Assembly: GCA_028822945.1 (NCBI GenBank)
Contig: JAPKCN010000082.1
Location: forward strand, 1 to 7,913
Length of the DNA: 7,913 nt
Source: Porticoccaceae bacterium
GTDB lineage: Bacteria; Pseudomonadota; Gammaproteobacteria; Pseudomonadales; Porticoccaceae
Direction of reading: 5' to 3'
The notes beneath the pieces were generated by a model. The model worked only from the letters and a program-made list of their open reading frames with translations, had not been told where the DNA came from and did not search any database. The position numbers and the translations under genes were made by a program. Within the stretch, counting starts at the first letter, position 1, and each line of letters begins with the position of its first letter. Below are positions 1-6,794 of the stretch, piece after piece.

Positions 1-438
1 ATTAAGGGTAGTTAGCGCGGTGCCAAACAAACTCGTTACAGAGTTGTGTGTCAGGTCGCCAAAAAATAGTTCGATGCCGTTATCGGCAAGACCATCCAAC
101 TGAAATTTAATACCGTGTGGGTAACTTTTCCCATCCAACAATTTTTTGCCGCGCCACAGAGTTTGCTCAGTTACTTCGCCAATGCTGGTGATTAATTCTT
201 GAAACTCCTCGTCCAACTCGGCGCGTTGTTCTGTGTTGAGAGTAGAGTCAGCAGAATGTACCGCAAGACCACGCATTTTTGTCAGATCGGTAGCGATGCG
301 TTTACTAGCACTCTCGGCCAGTTGGATCATGGAACTGGCGGCATTAGCGTTTCTGACCGCCTGCTTAAGTTCATTGATCTGTTTGGTCATGGTCGAGGAT
401 ATTATAAGTTCTTCGACTGGATCATCGGGCCCAAGCAT
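1..438 (-). CDS. Flagellin-family protein, partial at left edge and lacking the usual N-terminal D0 segment
   Basis: This minus-strand reading frame begins at the ATG at 436-438 and stays open to the left edge (146 codons). About 17 residues in it reads MTKQINELKQAVRNANAASS, followed by SMIQLAES, a K-M-R-G-L-A-V segment, an acidic E-Q-R-A-E-L-D-E-E-F-Q-E-L helix and then W-R-G-K-K-L-L-D-G. This is the order of the conserved N-terminal D1 region of bacterial flagellins (QAVRNAN, MRELAVQ, aEfdqL, kLLDG). The first residues, around D-D-P-V-E-E-L-I-I-S-S, align with the flagellin DDAAGLAIS stretch, so roughly the first 40 residues of a normal flagellin, which form the D0 filament core and export signal, are absent. 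An in-frame TAA at 460-462 closes the frame upstream, and I found no convincing D0 coding in the other two frames. An internal ATG at 388-390 is an alternative start; neither has a clear Shine-Dalgarno. It could be a decayed flagellin gene or an unusual short flagellin-like protein. Family call fairly sure; functionality unsure. Confidence 0.72.
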   Translation of the reverse strand, partial: MLGPDDPVEELIISSTMTKQINELKQAVRNANAASSMIQLAESASKRIATDLTKMRGLAVHSADSTLNTEQRAELDEEFQELITSIGEVTEQTLWRGKKLLDGKSYPHGIKFQLDGLADNGIELFFGDLTHNSVTSLFGTALTTLN

Positions 439-471
439 GAGACACACCAAAGTTTGACTTTAACGAGCCCA

Positions 472-500
472 ATGCTAAATTTGCCCATCAAGTATGTCAA
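472..500 (-). promoter_or_regulatory. Candidate sigma70 promoter of the flagellin-like gene
   Basis: On the minus strand a perfect -35 TTGACA (495-500) is followed by a 17-base spacer and TAGCAT (472-477, four of six matches to TATAAT). The predicted start near 465 would leave a leader of about 27 bases before the ATG at 438. This is the housekeeping type; I saw no sigma28 (TAAAG-N15-GCCGATAA) or sigma54 flagellar promoter here. Inference from motif match only. Confidence 0.45.
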
Positions 501-1238
501 TGTAATATATTTAATCAATCGCTTTATAGATGTTCTCTTTGGAAGATTTGATGCCTCATTTGCTTATTTATGTCGCTCTTGGTGGAGATGACTGATCTGT
601 TATTAACGCCTGAGTCATCGATATTTCCCCGACGGAGTTGCAGCATTATTTGCCTGAATAATCTGTAGTCGGTCGACGTTGCGACTGTTTGCTCAACGCG
701 ACTTACTATTAACAGTATTTTTTAGCCTAGTTTTTCACCCAGTCCAGAGCTGAAATGGCGGCTTTGTATATGCCTGATAGCTATTGTTGTACTTATAACG
801 CTAAAGATTTTAGGCAGTTTAAAGCTGAGAGTGGTGTGTTTATGATGATTTTTCTCGATCGTGGCATTCGGACATTAGGCAATTTTTTAATTTAACGTCC
901 GGCCAGTTTGTAATGACGACTCTGTATCTTGCGTCGAACTATGTGATGGTTTTTGCATCGGATTAGCAATTTTACCCGTCAATCATGCCAGTATCCGTCT
1001 GACTGTAAGGCGTTTGCACATAAAAATATTACTTTTAGTCCTATTAAATATCCATTATTTTTTAATCGGTCCAGTTTAATGTCAGTCGCACTCTAACGCC
1101 ATATTATCAACCTGATTTTCACCGCAGCCATCGCAAACAGTCGTCGGTAGATTTCTGAGACTGTCGCCCTTTGGGAATAAGCGTTACAGGACAAGTCGAT
1201 TGTGGTCGTAAAAAAAATCTTGAGATGGCGCATATTTT

Positions 1239-1253
1239 TTGGCTGGTAGCCAA
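1239..1253. promoter_or_regulatory. TTGGC-N5-GCCAA palindrome, possible operator
   Basis: The stretch TTGGCTGGTAGCCAA is a perfect inverted repeat of six bases around GGT. It lies about 20 bases upstream of the candidate -35 box of the symporter operon, a usual place for a dimeric regulator. No regulator gene is present in the window, so the binding protein is unknown. It could be chance. Confidence 0.3.
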
Positions 1254-1274
1254 CTATATGACCCGTTTCCAGGA

Positions 1275-1304
1275 TTATCAGTGGCGCACCTGCGCTGTTA
1301 TAGT
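1275..1304 (+). promoter_or_regulatory. Candidate promoter of the symporter operon (extended -10)
   Basis: TTATCA (1275-1280, four of six matches to TTGACA) and TATAGT (1299-1304, five of six to TATAAT) are separated by 18 bases. TGT directly precedes the -10, giving an extended -10 TG-N-TATAGT. Transcription would begin near 1311, some 60 bases before the preferred symporter start. It is the best-placed promoter-like pair ahead of the four-gene operon. Confidence 0.45.
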
Positions 1305-1364
1305 ACGCTAAACGCCGTAGCCTGACTTTTACTGCAGGGTCAAATCAATCCGGCTGATGAATTT

Positions 1365-1377
1365 AGGAAATCTCATG
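1365..1377 (+). promoter_or_regulatory. Ribosome binding site deciding the symporter start
   Basis: AGGA at 1365-1368 is six bases from the ATG at 1375-1377, whereas the upstream in-frame ATG at 1357 is preceded only by weak sequence (nearest GGG about 17 bases away). This favours the shorter protein. Confidence 0.55.
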
Positions 1378-3114
1378 ACGAGCTATGAATTGACGATGAC
1401 GCTGGTCAGTGGGTTATTTTTTATGCTCTTGGTCGCCTGGATCTCCTATCGACAAACGCGCGGTGTGACCGAGACTCAGGAGGGCTATTTTCTCGCTGGC
1501 CGGGGGCTCAGCGCGGTCTTTATAGCGGGTTCATTACTGCTGACAAACTTGTCGGCTGAACAGTTAATTGGACTAAATGGCTCAGCCTATGGCTTCAATT
1601 TAAGCAGCATGGGCTGGGAGGTTACAGCAGCTTTTGCGACTATTTGCATGGCCTTTGTATTTTTGCCGCGCTATTTGGCCGGTGCCTTTACGACATTGCC
1701 CGAATTTCTCAATCAACGCTTTGATAACGATGTCAGGCGTCTATCGGTCCTGCTATTTTTACTCGGCTATGGGTTGGTAACTATCCCATCGGTACTTTAC
1801 TCGGGCTCGATCGCTGTCTTGCAACTGTTCGATCTTCCGCTGTTGCTAAATATGTCCTACAGTTCTGCGCTGGTTGTGACAATCGTTGCGATCGGCGCTA
1901 CTGGAGCCCTCTATGCGGTGTTTGGTGGGTTGCGCGCGGTGGCAGTATCCGACACCCTGAATGGTGCTGGTCTGCTGATAGTTGGTATCGCGATACCTTG
2001 GTTGGGCCTGTCGGCGCTGGGTGAGGGCAGTGTCGATCTCGGAGTAACGCGCCTGCTAAGCGAGCACACCGAGAAGCTCAATGCGATTGGCTCGGAGACC
2101 GATCCGACGCCGTTTGCCACACTGTTTACCGGTATGATTTTTGCTAACTTGTTTTACTGGTGCACCAATCAGTACGTGATTCAACGCATTCTTGCGGCGA
2201 AAAGCCTTGCCGAGGGGCAAAAAGGGGTGCTGTTGTCTGGTTATTTTAAGGTGTTGGTGCCGTTTATTATGATGTTGCCTGGGGTCATTGCCTTTCATCT
2301 CTACGGTGGCAGCGACAGCGCAACAGGTCTATCTTCGATAGATCTTGCCTATCCTCGGTTGATTCGCGACCTGTTGCCGGTGTATGCGCTGGGCTTTTTC
2401 CTGGCGGTTTTATTGGGTGCGGTGTTTAGCTCCTTCAACTCCTTGCTAAACAGTGCAGCCACGCTTTTTTGCGTCGATATTTACTTGCCGTATCGAGCGG
2501 TGCGAGGCGCGGCCGCATTAGATGACAAACAGGTGGTTGGCATTGCGCGACGGGTATCGGTTGTGATCGCACTCTTTTCATTTGTCGTCGCGCCGATGCT
2601 GCAGTTCGCCCCCGATGGGTTGTGGCAGGTGATTCGCGTGTTTACTGGGTTTTATAATATCCCGATGGTGGCCATTGTGTTGGTCGGGTTGTTTACCCGC
2701 CGGGTGCCCGCGTTTGCCGCGAAATGGGTAATAATCTTGCATATTACCGCCTATGGGCTATTACAGTTCGTGTTTGAAGAGCAGATCCCACTACATTTTT
2801 TACACCTCTATGCTATTTTGTTTTGCAGCGAAGTCGCTATGATGTTGTTCGTAGGTTATCGCTGGCCACGGCAACCTACGGCGGCTTATATACACCCTGA
2901 AGCCGTCGATATGCAGCCTTGGCCGCTGGCTATGCCATGCGCCGCAACCTTGATGTCGTGCGTTATCGGCTTGTATCTCACACTGTCGCCGATCGGTTTG
3001 GTAGGGGGTGTGAGTCGTGCATATGTGCCACTGATGTGTGTATTACTGGCTATTAATATCGTCGTATGGTGGCGGTTTTCGAGATCGACGACGGGCGTCG
3101 AAGAGCATTTTTAG
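1375..3114 (+). CDS. Sodium/solute symporter of the SSS family, SGLT-type
   Basis: This is an inner-membrane Na+-coupled transporter of 579 residues, rich in hydrophobic segments as expected for the 14-helix LeuT-fold SSS family. It resembles Vibrio vSGLT along most of its length: E-G-Y-F-L-A-G-R, N-L-S-A-E-Q, L-P-E-F-L-N-Q-R-F, the Y-A-V-F-G-G-L-R-A-V motif, N-L-F-Y-W-x-x-N-Q-Y-x-I-Q-R and S-S-F-N-S-L-L-N-S-A-A-T. Equivalents of vSGLT sugar and gate residues are N58 (N64), Q63 (Q69), E82 (E88), N258 (N260), Y261 (Y263) and K292 (K294); the sodium-site serines are S352 and S353 (S364/S365). The residue aligned with vSGLT Gln428 is Arg421, so the cargo may not be a neutral hexose. The start at 1375 is chosen because AGGA (1365-1368) lies six bases upstream. 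An in-frame ATG at 1357 would add six residues but has no such site. First gene of a four-gene operon; the next starts 11 bases after its stop. Confidence 0.9.
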   Translation: MTSYELTMTLVSGLFFMLLVAWISYRQTRGVTETQEGYFLAGRGLSAVFIAGSLLLTNLSAEQLIGLNGSAYGFNLSSMGWEVTAAFATICMAFVFLPRYLAGAFTTLPEFLNQRFDNDVRRLSVLLFLLGYGLVTIPSVLYSGSIAVLQLFDLPLLLNMSYSSALVVTIVAIGATGALYAVFGGLRAVAVSDTLNGAGLLIVGIAIPWLGLSALGEGSVDLGVTRLLSEHTEKLNAIGSETDPTPFATLFTGMIFANLFYWCTNQYVIQRILAAKSLAEGQKGVLLSGYFKVLVPFIMMLPGVIAFHLYGGSDSATGLSSIDLAYPRLIRDLLPVYALGFFLAVLLGAVFSSFNSLLNSAATLFCVDIYLPYRAVRGAAALDDKQVVGIARRVSVVIALFSFVVAPMLQFAPDGLWQVIRVFTGFYNIPMVAIVLVGLFTRRVPAFAAKWVIILHITAYGLLQFVFEEQIPLHFLHLYAILFCSEVAMMLFVGYRWPRQPTAAYIHPEAVDMQPWPLAMPCAATLMSCVIGLYLTLSPIGLVGGVSRAYVPLMCVLLAINIVVWWRFSRSTTGVEEHF

Positions 3115-3125
3115 TGAGTGGATAA

Positions 3126-4358
3126 ATGATCTTAAAAAAACCTAGATTACGCAGTTTTGCGGAGGCGCATAACCAGCGTCATATCACTGCCGGCGATCGC
3201 TATTTATACGCGCAACCGAAGATTACTCAAAGTTTGGTGGTCATAGGTTGCGGAACCATGGGGCAGGAGCATATGCGCGTCGCAGCAATCCTTGGTAGGA
3301 TGCGGGTGCAGGGGATCTTCGATACGCATCAATATAGCCTCGATTGCGCCGAGGATAACTACCGCCAATACAGTTCCGAGCCGCTTGTGCGATATGACGA
3401 CTTGCGCAGTGCGTGCATGGACCCGGCAGCCGATGTGCTGCTGATCTGCACGCCGAACTATACCCACATGGATATTCTCCAAGTGGCGATGCAATCGGGT
3501 AAACCCATTCTTCTGGAAAAACCTATGGCCACCGACCTCGCCGACGCTGCGGCGATTGTGGAACTCGACGCTGACTATAAGAGTTTTATTCAGATCGGCT
3601 TGCAATACCGGTTTAAGGCGCAATACGTCGAGGCTTTCCACGAGGCATTGGTACGTCGCTCTCTAGGTACGCTGAAAACGATTGCCGTGAGCGAGCACAG
3701 GCCGCCGTTTTTGGACAAGGTAGAGCAGTGGAATAAATATAATCGCTATACCGGCGGTACTCTGGTGGAAAAATGCTGTCACTATTTTGATCTAATCAAT
3801 CGATTGGCCGAATCAACACCGGTCAAGGTTTATGCTAGTGGCGGTCAGGCGGTTAACTTCATCGATTTTGAGCGTGGCGGTGAGCCTGCCGATATCGATG
3901 ACCACGCCTTTGTAGTAATCGATTATGCCAACGGTGTGCGGGCAAATTTCAGCTTGAATATGTTTGCTCACGGTTTTTTTGAAGAATTGGTGGTAGGTGG
4001 TGACAGGGGCTGTTTAAAAGCGCGGGAGAGCGTCGATTTTCATCGCCAAACGGATCCTGAGGTGACCTTACACATGGAGTTTGGTGAGACTGCAGCCGCT
4101 CGCAAAACGCAACTTAGTTACCCCAGTATAATTGAGGAAAGCGGTCATCAGGGTGCTACTTATTACCAGCACGCTGCGCTGGCAGACCGCCTAGATGGCG
4201 TGCTTACAGCGATTGGTGGCAGCGTTGCCGCTACCCCGCGCGAGGGTTTCACTGCAATGCTTGTGGCGAGTGCTGCCCAGGCCTCTATGGCAAGCGGAGA
4301 CGCGCTGTTGATCGACGATTTTTTGTGCCGATGTGGCATGCAACCGATAACCTTATAA
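3126..4358 (+). CDS. Gfo/Idh/MocA family NAD(P)-dependent oxidoreductase
   Basis: A 410-residue cytosolic dehydrogenase of the family that oxidises or reduces a hydroxyl/keto group on sugars, inositols and related compounds. The N-terminal Rossmann domain has the dinucleotide motif V-V-I-G-C-G-T-M-G (38-46), then L-L-I-C-T-P-N-Y-T-H and the family E-K-P motif at 131-133, whose K132 is the expected catalytic lysine. The C-terminal domain starts near R-Y-R-F and contains G-G-T-L-V-E-K-C-C-H-Y-F-D (210-222). H219 matches the catalytic histidine, with Glu215 in the position that is Asp in inositol dehydrogenase (D-x-x-x-H). About 36 residues precede the Rossmann motif, longer than the few residues usual in the family; no Met between residue 1 and the motif would give a shorter start, and the segment has no signal-peptide character. 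It follows the symporter by 11 bases and precedes the aldo-keto reductase by 13. Family certain; substrate unknown. Confidence 0.93.
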   Translation: MILKKPRLRSFAEAHNQRHITAGDRYLYAQPKITQSLVVIGCGTMGQEHMRVAAILGRMRVQGIFDTHQYSLDCAEDNYRQYSSEPLVRYDDLRSACMDPAADVLLICTPNYTHMDILQVAMQSGKPILLEKPMATDLADAAAIVELDADYKSFIQIGLQYRFKAQYVEAFHEALVRRSLGTLKTIAVSEHRPPFLDKVEQWNKYNRYTGGTLVEKCCHYFDLINRLAESTPVKVYASGGQAVNFIDFERGGEPADIDDHAFVVIDYANGVRANFSLNMFAHGFFEELVVGGDRGCLKARESVDFHRQTDPEVTLHMEFGETAAARKTQLSYPSIIEESGHQGATYYQHAALADRLDGVLTAIGGSVAATPREGFTAMLVASAAQASMASGDALLIDDFLCRCGMQPITL

Positions 4359-4371
4359 TAGCGAGCTATTT

Positions 4372-5361
4372 ATGACAGAAACTATCGCTCCGGCGATCAA
4401 CGTAACTGGAAGAGCTATGCCCTCCGTCGGCTTAGGGCTTTGGAAGATTTCGACAGAGAGTGTCGCTGAGACCGTCTATCAGGCGATCGCCGCAGGTTAT
4501 CGGCATCTCGATAGCGCCAGTGATTACTCTAACGAAAAGCAGGTGGGCGAGGGTATTGCGCGCGCTCTGGCGGATGGTCTTTGCCAGCGCGGTGATTTAT
4601 GGATAACCTCAAAGCTGTGGAATACCTATCATCGGCGTGAGCATGTCGAGGCGGCCTGTCGCAAGTCGTTAGATGACCTTGGCTTGGACTACCTCGATCT
4701 GTACTTGGTGCACTTTCCGATTGCTTTGGCGTATATCGATTTTGACGATCGCTATCCGCCACAATGGTTTTATGATCCCAGCGCTGCGCAACCCGAAATG
4801 CAACTCGATCGAGTGCCATTGAGCGAGACTTGGGGGGCCATGGAGCAGCTAGTCGAAGGTGGTTTAGCGAGGCAGATCGGAGTATGTAACTACACTGCCA
4901 GTTTGCTTCATGACTTGATGAGTTACGCGCGTATAAAACCGGCTATGTTACAAATTGAGTCGCACCCCTATCTGACTCAGGAGGCACTATTGCGCACCGC
5001 TGTCGGTTACGATATTGCGGTCACCGCATTTTCGCCACTTGGGGCGTTGTCCTACGTGGAACTCGATGCGGCGATCCCCGCCGACTCGGTGCTAGGTGAG
5101 CCGGTGGTGATTGCCGCCGCTAAACGCGCCGATGTAAGCGCGGCGCAGGTGGTGTTGCGCTGGGGCGTCCAGCGCGGTACCGCTGTGATTCCCAAAACTA
5201 GTCAGCCGAAGCGTTTGGCAGAGAATCTTGCGCTTGCAGGCTTGGTTCTCAGCGACGCCGAGATGGCGCAGATTTCTGCGCTCAATCGCAATCGTCGGTT
5301 TAACGACCCGGGGATTTTCTGTGAGCAGGCATTTAACACCTTTCACTCAATATACGGATAG
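4372..5361 (+). CDS. Aldo-keto reductase, xylose-reductase-like
   Basis: A 329-residue NAD(P)H-dependent carbonyl reductase with the (alpha/beta)8 aldo-keto reductase fold. The catalytic tetrad is complete: D47 and Y52 in H-L-D-S-A-S-D-Y-S-N-E, K81 in I-T-S-K-L-W-N, and H114 in Y-L-V-H-F-P. The cofactor motif I-P-K-T-S (273-277) is followed by Q-P-K-R-L-A-E-N, where basic residues in this family contact the 2'-phosphate of NADP(H). The long loop after H114 with a R-Y-P-P-x-W-F-Y segment, then V-P-L-S-E-T-W, is typical of fungal and bacterial xylose-reductase-like members, which reduce aldoses to alditols. The C-terminal R-R-F-N-D-P-G-I-F-C-E also fits this group. The start at 4372 has only a weak ribosome binding site, and the 13-base gap may reflect translational coupling. 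Reduction of an aldose or aldehyde made or imported by its operon partners is the natural inference; the actual substrate is unknown. Confidence 0.93.
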   Translation: MTETIAPAINVTGRAMPSVGLGLWKISTESVAETVYQAIAAGYRHLDSASDYSNEKQVGEGIARALADGLCQRGDLWITSKLWNTYHRREHVEAACRKSLDDLGLDYLDLYLVHFPIALAYIDFDDRYPPQWFYDPSAAQPEMQLDRVPLSETWGAMEQLVEGGLARQIGVCNYTASLLHDLMSYARIKPAMLQIESHPYLTQEALLRTAVGYDIAVTAFSPLGALSYVELDAAIPADSVLGEPVVIAAAKRADVSAAQVVLRWGVQRGTAVIPKTSQPKRLAENLALAGLVLSDAEMAQISALNRNRRFNDPGIFCEQAFNTFHSIYG

Positions 5362-5367
5362 CCATAG

Positions 5368-6345
5368 ATGGCTGATTTAACAGTCGAGCAGATTACCGAT
5401 CCCAAGCAACAGCATATTAAGGCAGATGTCTTCCCGCTGATGTTACGCGCTTCATACAGCGCTCACATGGCTGCGGTGTTGGACTGGGCTGCGGCCAATA
5501 GTCAAACCTTGCAAACCCAGCTGGCTAGACATGGAGCGATTATGTTGCGCGGTTTTGGGCTAACAGACAGCGATGACTTTGACGCCTTGGTACGAGCCTT
5601 GGGTGTGACCAATTTCACCTATGCCGAATCGCTTTCAAATGCGGTGCGCCGCAATCGCACGGAGCGAGTTTTTACCGCCAATGAAGCGCCGCCCTCGGTG
5701 TCGATATATTTACACCACGAGATGGCGCAGACGCCGGTGTATCCATCACGTCTGATGTTCTTTTGCGAACAGGCGGCCGAGTCGGGCGGCGCGACACCAA
5801 TCTGTCGCTCGGATGTGCTGCTGTCGCAACTGCGTCAGAGGTGCCCCGCATTTGTCGCCGCCTGCGAGACACTCGGTGTGCGCTATTCGCAAAGTATGCC
5901 GGCAGAAGACGATTTGAATTCTGGTCAAGGGCGCAGTTGGCGCAGCACCTTGAGCGTTGCAAACCGCCAGCAGGCCGAACTTCGATTGACAAAACTTGGC
6001 TACCAGTGGGTTTGGCAAACTGCTGATGCGCTGCGGGTGACCACGCCAGTTCTTCCCGCTGTGCGCACCACAAAGACCGGCGTAAAGGTATTTTTTAATC
6101 AGTTAATCGCAGCCTATCGAGGTTGGCAAGACGTTCGCAACGAGTCCGAAAAGTCGATTTTTTTTGGTGATGGCTCGGCGATTGATGTCGATGCTATGGC
6201 GACGGCGATTGCGCTGGCCGATGAGTTGACCTTTGATATCCCCTGGCAGAGTGGCGATGTCGCTGTGTTAGACAACTTTTTGGTGATGCATGGGCGGCGG
6301 ACATTTAGCGGCGAACGAAGGGTGTTGGCATCGCTAATCGCTTAA
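5368..6345 (+). CDS. TauD/TfdA-type Fe(II)/2-oxoglutarate-dependent dioxygenase
   Basis: A 325-residue non-heme iron oxygenase. Such enzymes couple decarboxylation of 2-oxoglutarate to hydroxylation of an unactivated carbon, and some remove alkyl groups this way. The iron ligands are visible: H116-x-E118 in Y-L-H-H-E-M-A-Q-T-P and H308 in D-N-F-L-V-M-H-G-R-R. Arg317/Arg318 in G-E-R-R-V-L-A are placed to bind the 2-oxoglutarate carboxylate. R-H-G-A-I-M-L-R-G-F (54-63) and S-R-L-M-F-F-C-E-Q-x-x-x-x-G-G-A-T-P-I are also hallmarks of the family. Glu instead of Asp in the metal triad, and the H-x-E-M context, point to the subgroup around SyrP and asparagine oxygenase rather than taurine dioxygenase itself. 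It starts six bases after the aldo-keto reductase stop and is the last gene of the operon. Substrate cannot be read; with a sugar-type transporter and two carbonyl/alcohol enzymes, a sugar, polyol or amino-acid derivative is plausible. Confidence 0.92.
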   Translation: MADLTVEQITDPKQQHIKADVFPLMLRASYSAHMAAVLDWAAANSQTLQTQLARHGAIMLRGFGLTDSDDFDALVRALGVTNFTYAESLSNAVRRNRTERVFTANEAPPSVSIYLHHEMAQTPVYPSRLMFFCEQAAESGGATPICRSDVLLSQLRQRCPAFVAACETLGVRYSQSMPAEDDLNSGQGRSWRSTLSVANRQQAELRLTKLGYQWVWQTADALRVTTPVLPAVRTTKTGVKVFFNQLIAAYRGWQDVRNESEKSIFFGDGSAIDVDAMATAIALADELTFDIPWQSGDVAVLDNFLVMHGRRTFSGERRVLASLIA

Positions 6346-6360
6346 AGCGCTTGATTATCT

Positions 6361-6375
6361 GTCGCCTGAGGCGAT
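6361..6375 (+). terminator. Weak hairpin after the four-gene operon
   Basis: TCGCC (6362-6366) and GGCGA (6370-6374) form a five-base stem around TGA, extended by one G-U pair, 16 bases after the dioxygenase stop. What follows (TTGTCAGTTCTTG) is only mildly T-rich, so it is at best a weak intrinsic terminator. Confidence 0.25.
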
Positions 6376-6382
6376 TGTCAGT

Positions 6383-6406
6383 TCTTGCAGTGTTGCAGTG
6401 TTGCAG
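6383..6406. repeat. Short tandem repeat, three 8-base units
   Basis: Three consecutive units read TCTTGCAG, TGTTGCAG and TGTTGCAG. The region lies between the operon end and the riboswitch promoter, and no function is evident. The 66-codon frame beginning here (6385-6585) looks fortuitous. Confidence 0.6.
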
Positions 6407-6554
6407 GGATATGGCCTGTATGTGAGCCAGACCTGTGGCCGCTTGGCGTCGATAATCGGACACTGACCATTAGCAAGCTCATGGGACGCCTTGCGGCGCG
6501 CAACAGCGGCAAGTGGTGCGAAAAAACTAATGGTTCTGCAAGTGTATTGTTCGC

Positions 6555-6583
6555 TTTATGCCGGCAAATTACTGGCGTATACT
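6555..6583 (+). promoter_or_regulatory. Candidate promoter of the riboswitch-ribH transcript
   Basis: TATACT (6578-6583) matches TATAAT at five of six positions. A weak -35 TTTATG (6555-6560) lies 17 bases upstream. Transcription would begin near 6590, placing the FMN aptamer about 17 bases into the RNA, as is common for riboswitch leaders. This makes ribH a transcription unit separate from the upstream operon. Confidence 0.5.
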
Positions 6584-6606
6584 AGCTACATTGCATAAGT
6601 GCAGTA

Positions 6607-6746
6607 ATTCTCAGGGCGGGGTGAAAGTCCCCACCGGCGGTAATCGCTTAAAAGGCGTAGCCCGCGGGCGCTCTTGGCTGTGGTCAAGGGGACAAGCAGA
6701 GCCGGTGTGATTCCGGGGCCGACAGTTAAAGTCTGGTTATGAGAAT
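6607..6746 (+). ncRNA. FMN riboswitch (RFN element)
   Basis: The aptamer is complete and close to the RFN consensus. The closing helix P1 pairs ATTCTC (6607-6612) with GAGAAT (6741-6746). Inside it are the hallmark TCAGGGCGGGGTGAAAGTCC and CCACCGGCGGTAAT segments, a GCCCGCGGGC helix, and the distal GCAGAGCCGGTGTGATTCCG and GGGGCCGACAGTTAAAGTCT segments. FMN binding to this RNA class lowers expression of riboflavin synthesis or transport genes. It lies 90 bases ahead of the lumazine synthase start, so it should repress that gene when FMN is plentiful. No T-run terminator follows the aptamer; control is more likely at translation through the hairpins at 6795-6836. Confidence 0.95.
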
Positions 6747-6794
6747 GAGACTATCGCTTCAAGTGCGCACCCGCGTAGTTGTGTCGCTGGCTTA

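Larger units (their letters stand above)
463..1356. other. Long intergenic region without a convincing gene
   Basis: About 890 bases separate the flagellin-like gene from the symporter operon. Roughly 480-1100 is A+T-rich with runs of T and frequent stops in all frames. No tRNA, no transposase remnant and no CRISPR-like regular repeat was seen. Two loosely similar stretches (about 883-924 and 1058-1094) share a T-run, CCAGTTT, AATG and ACTCT in the same order and may be degenerate direct repeats. The left end holds the minus-strand promoter, and the right end a palindrome and a plus-strand promoter, listed separately. The only small frame of note is 755-895 (46 codons, no clear ribosome binding site, no recognised similarity), which I do not call. 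Confidence 0.6.

Noticed and set aside
199..591. Plus-strand open frames at 199-591 and 233-457
   Set aside because: They lie antisense to the flagellin-like gene, whose minus-strand protein shows clear family motifs; the plus-strand products resemble nothing.
755..895. Small plus-strand frame of 46 codons in the long intergenic region
   Set aside because: No clear ribosome binding site, no recognised domain, and composition like the surrounding non-coding sequence.
463..1356. Possible integron attC sites or mobile-element ends in the long spacer
   Set aside because: A few TAACGCC-like strings occur, but no paired core sites, no inverted terminal repeats and no integrase or transposase sequence was seen.
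4357..4370. AATAGC-GA-GCTATT palindrome filling the gap before the aldo-keto reductase
   Set aside because: A real RNA hairpin would have only five mostly A-U pairs with a four-base loop; too weak to claim a role.
6385..6585. 66-codon plus-strand frame between the dioxygenase and the riboswitch
   Set aside because: It begins in the short tandem repeat, has no ribosome binding site or family signal, and overlaps the likely promoter of the riboswitch transcript.
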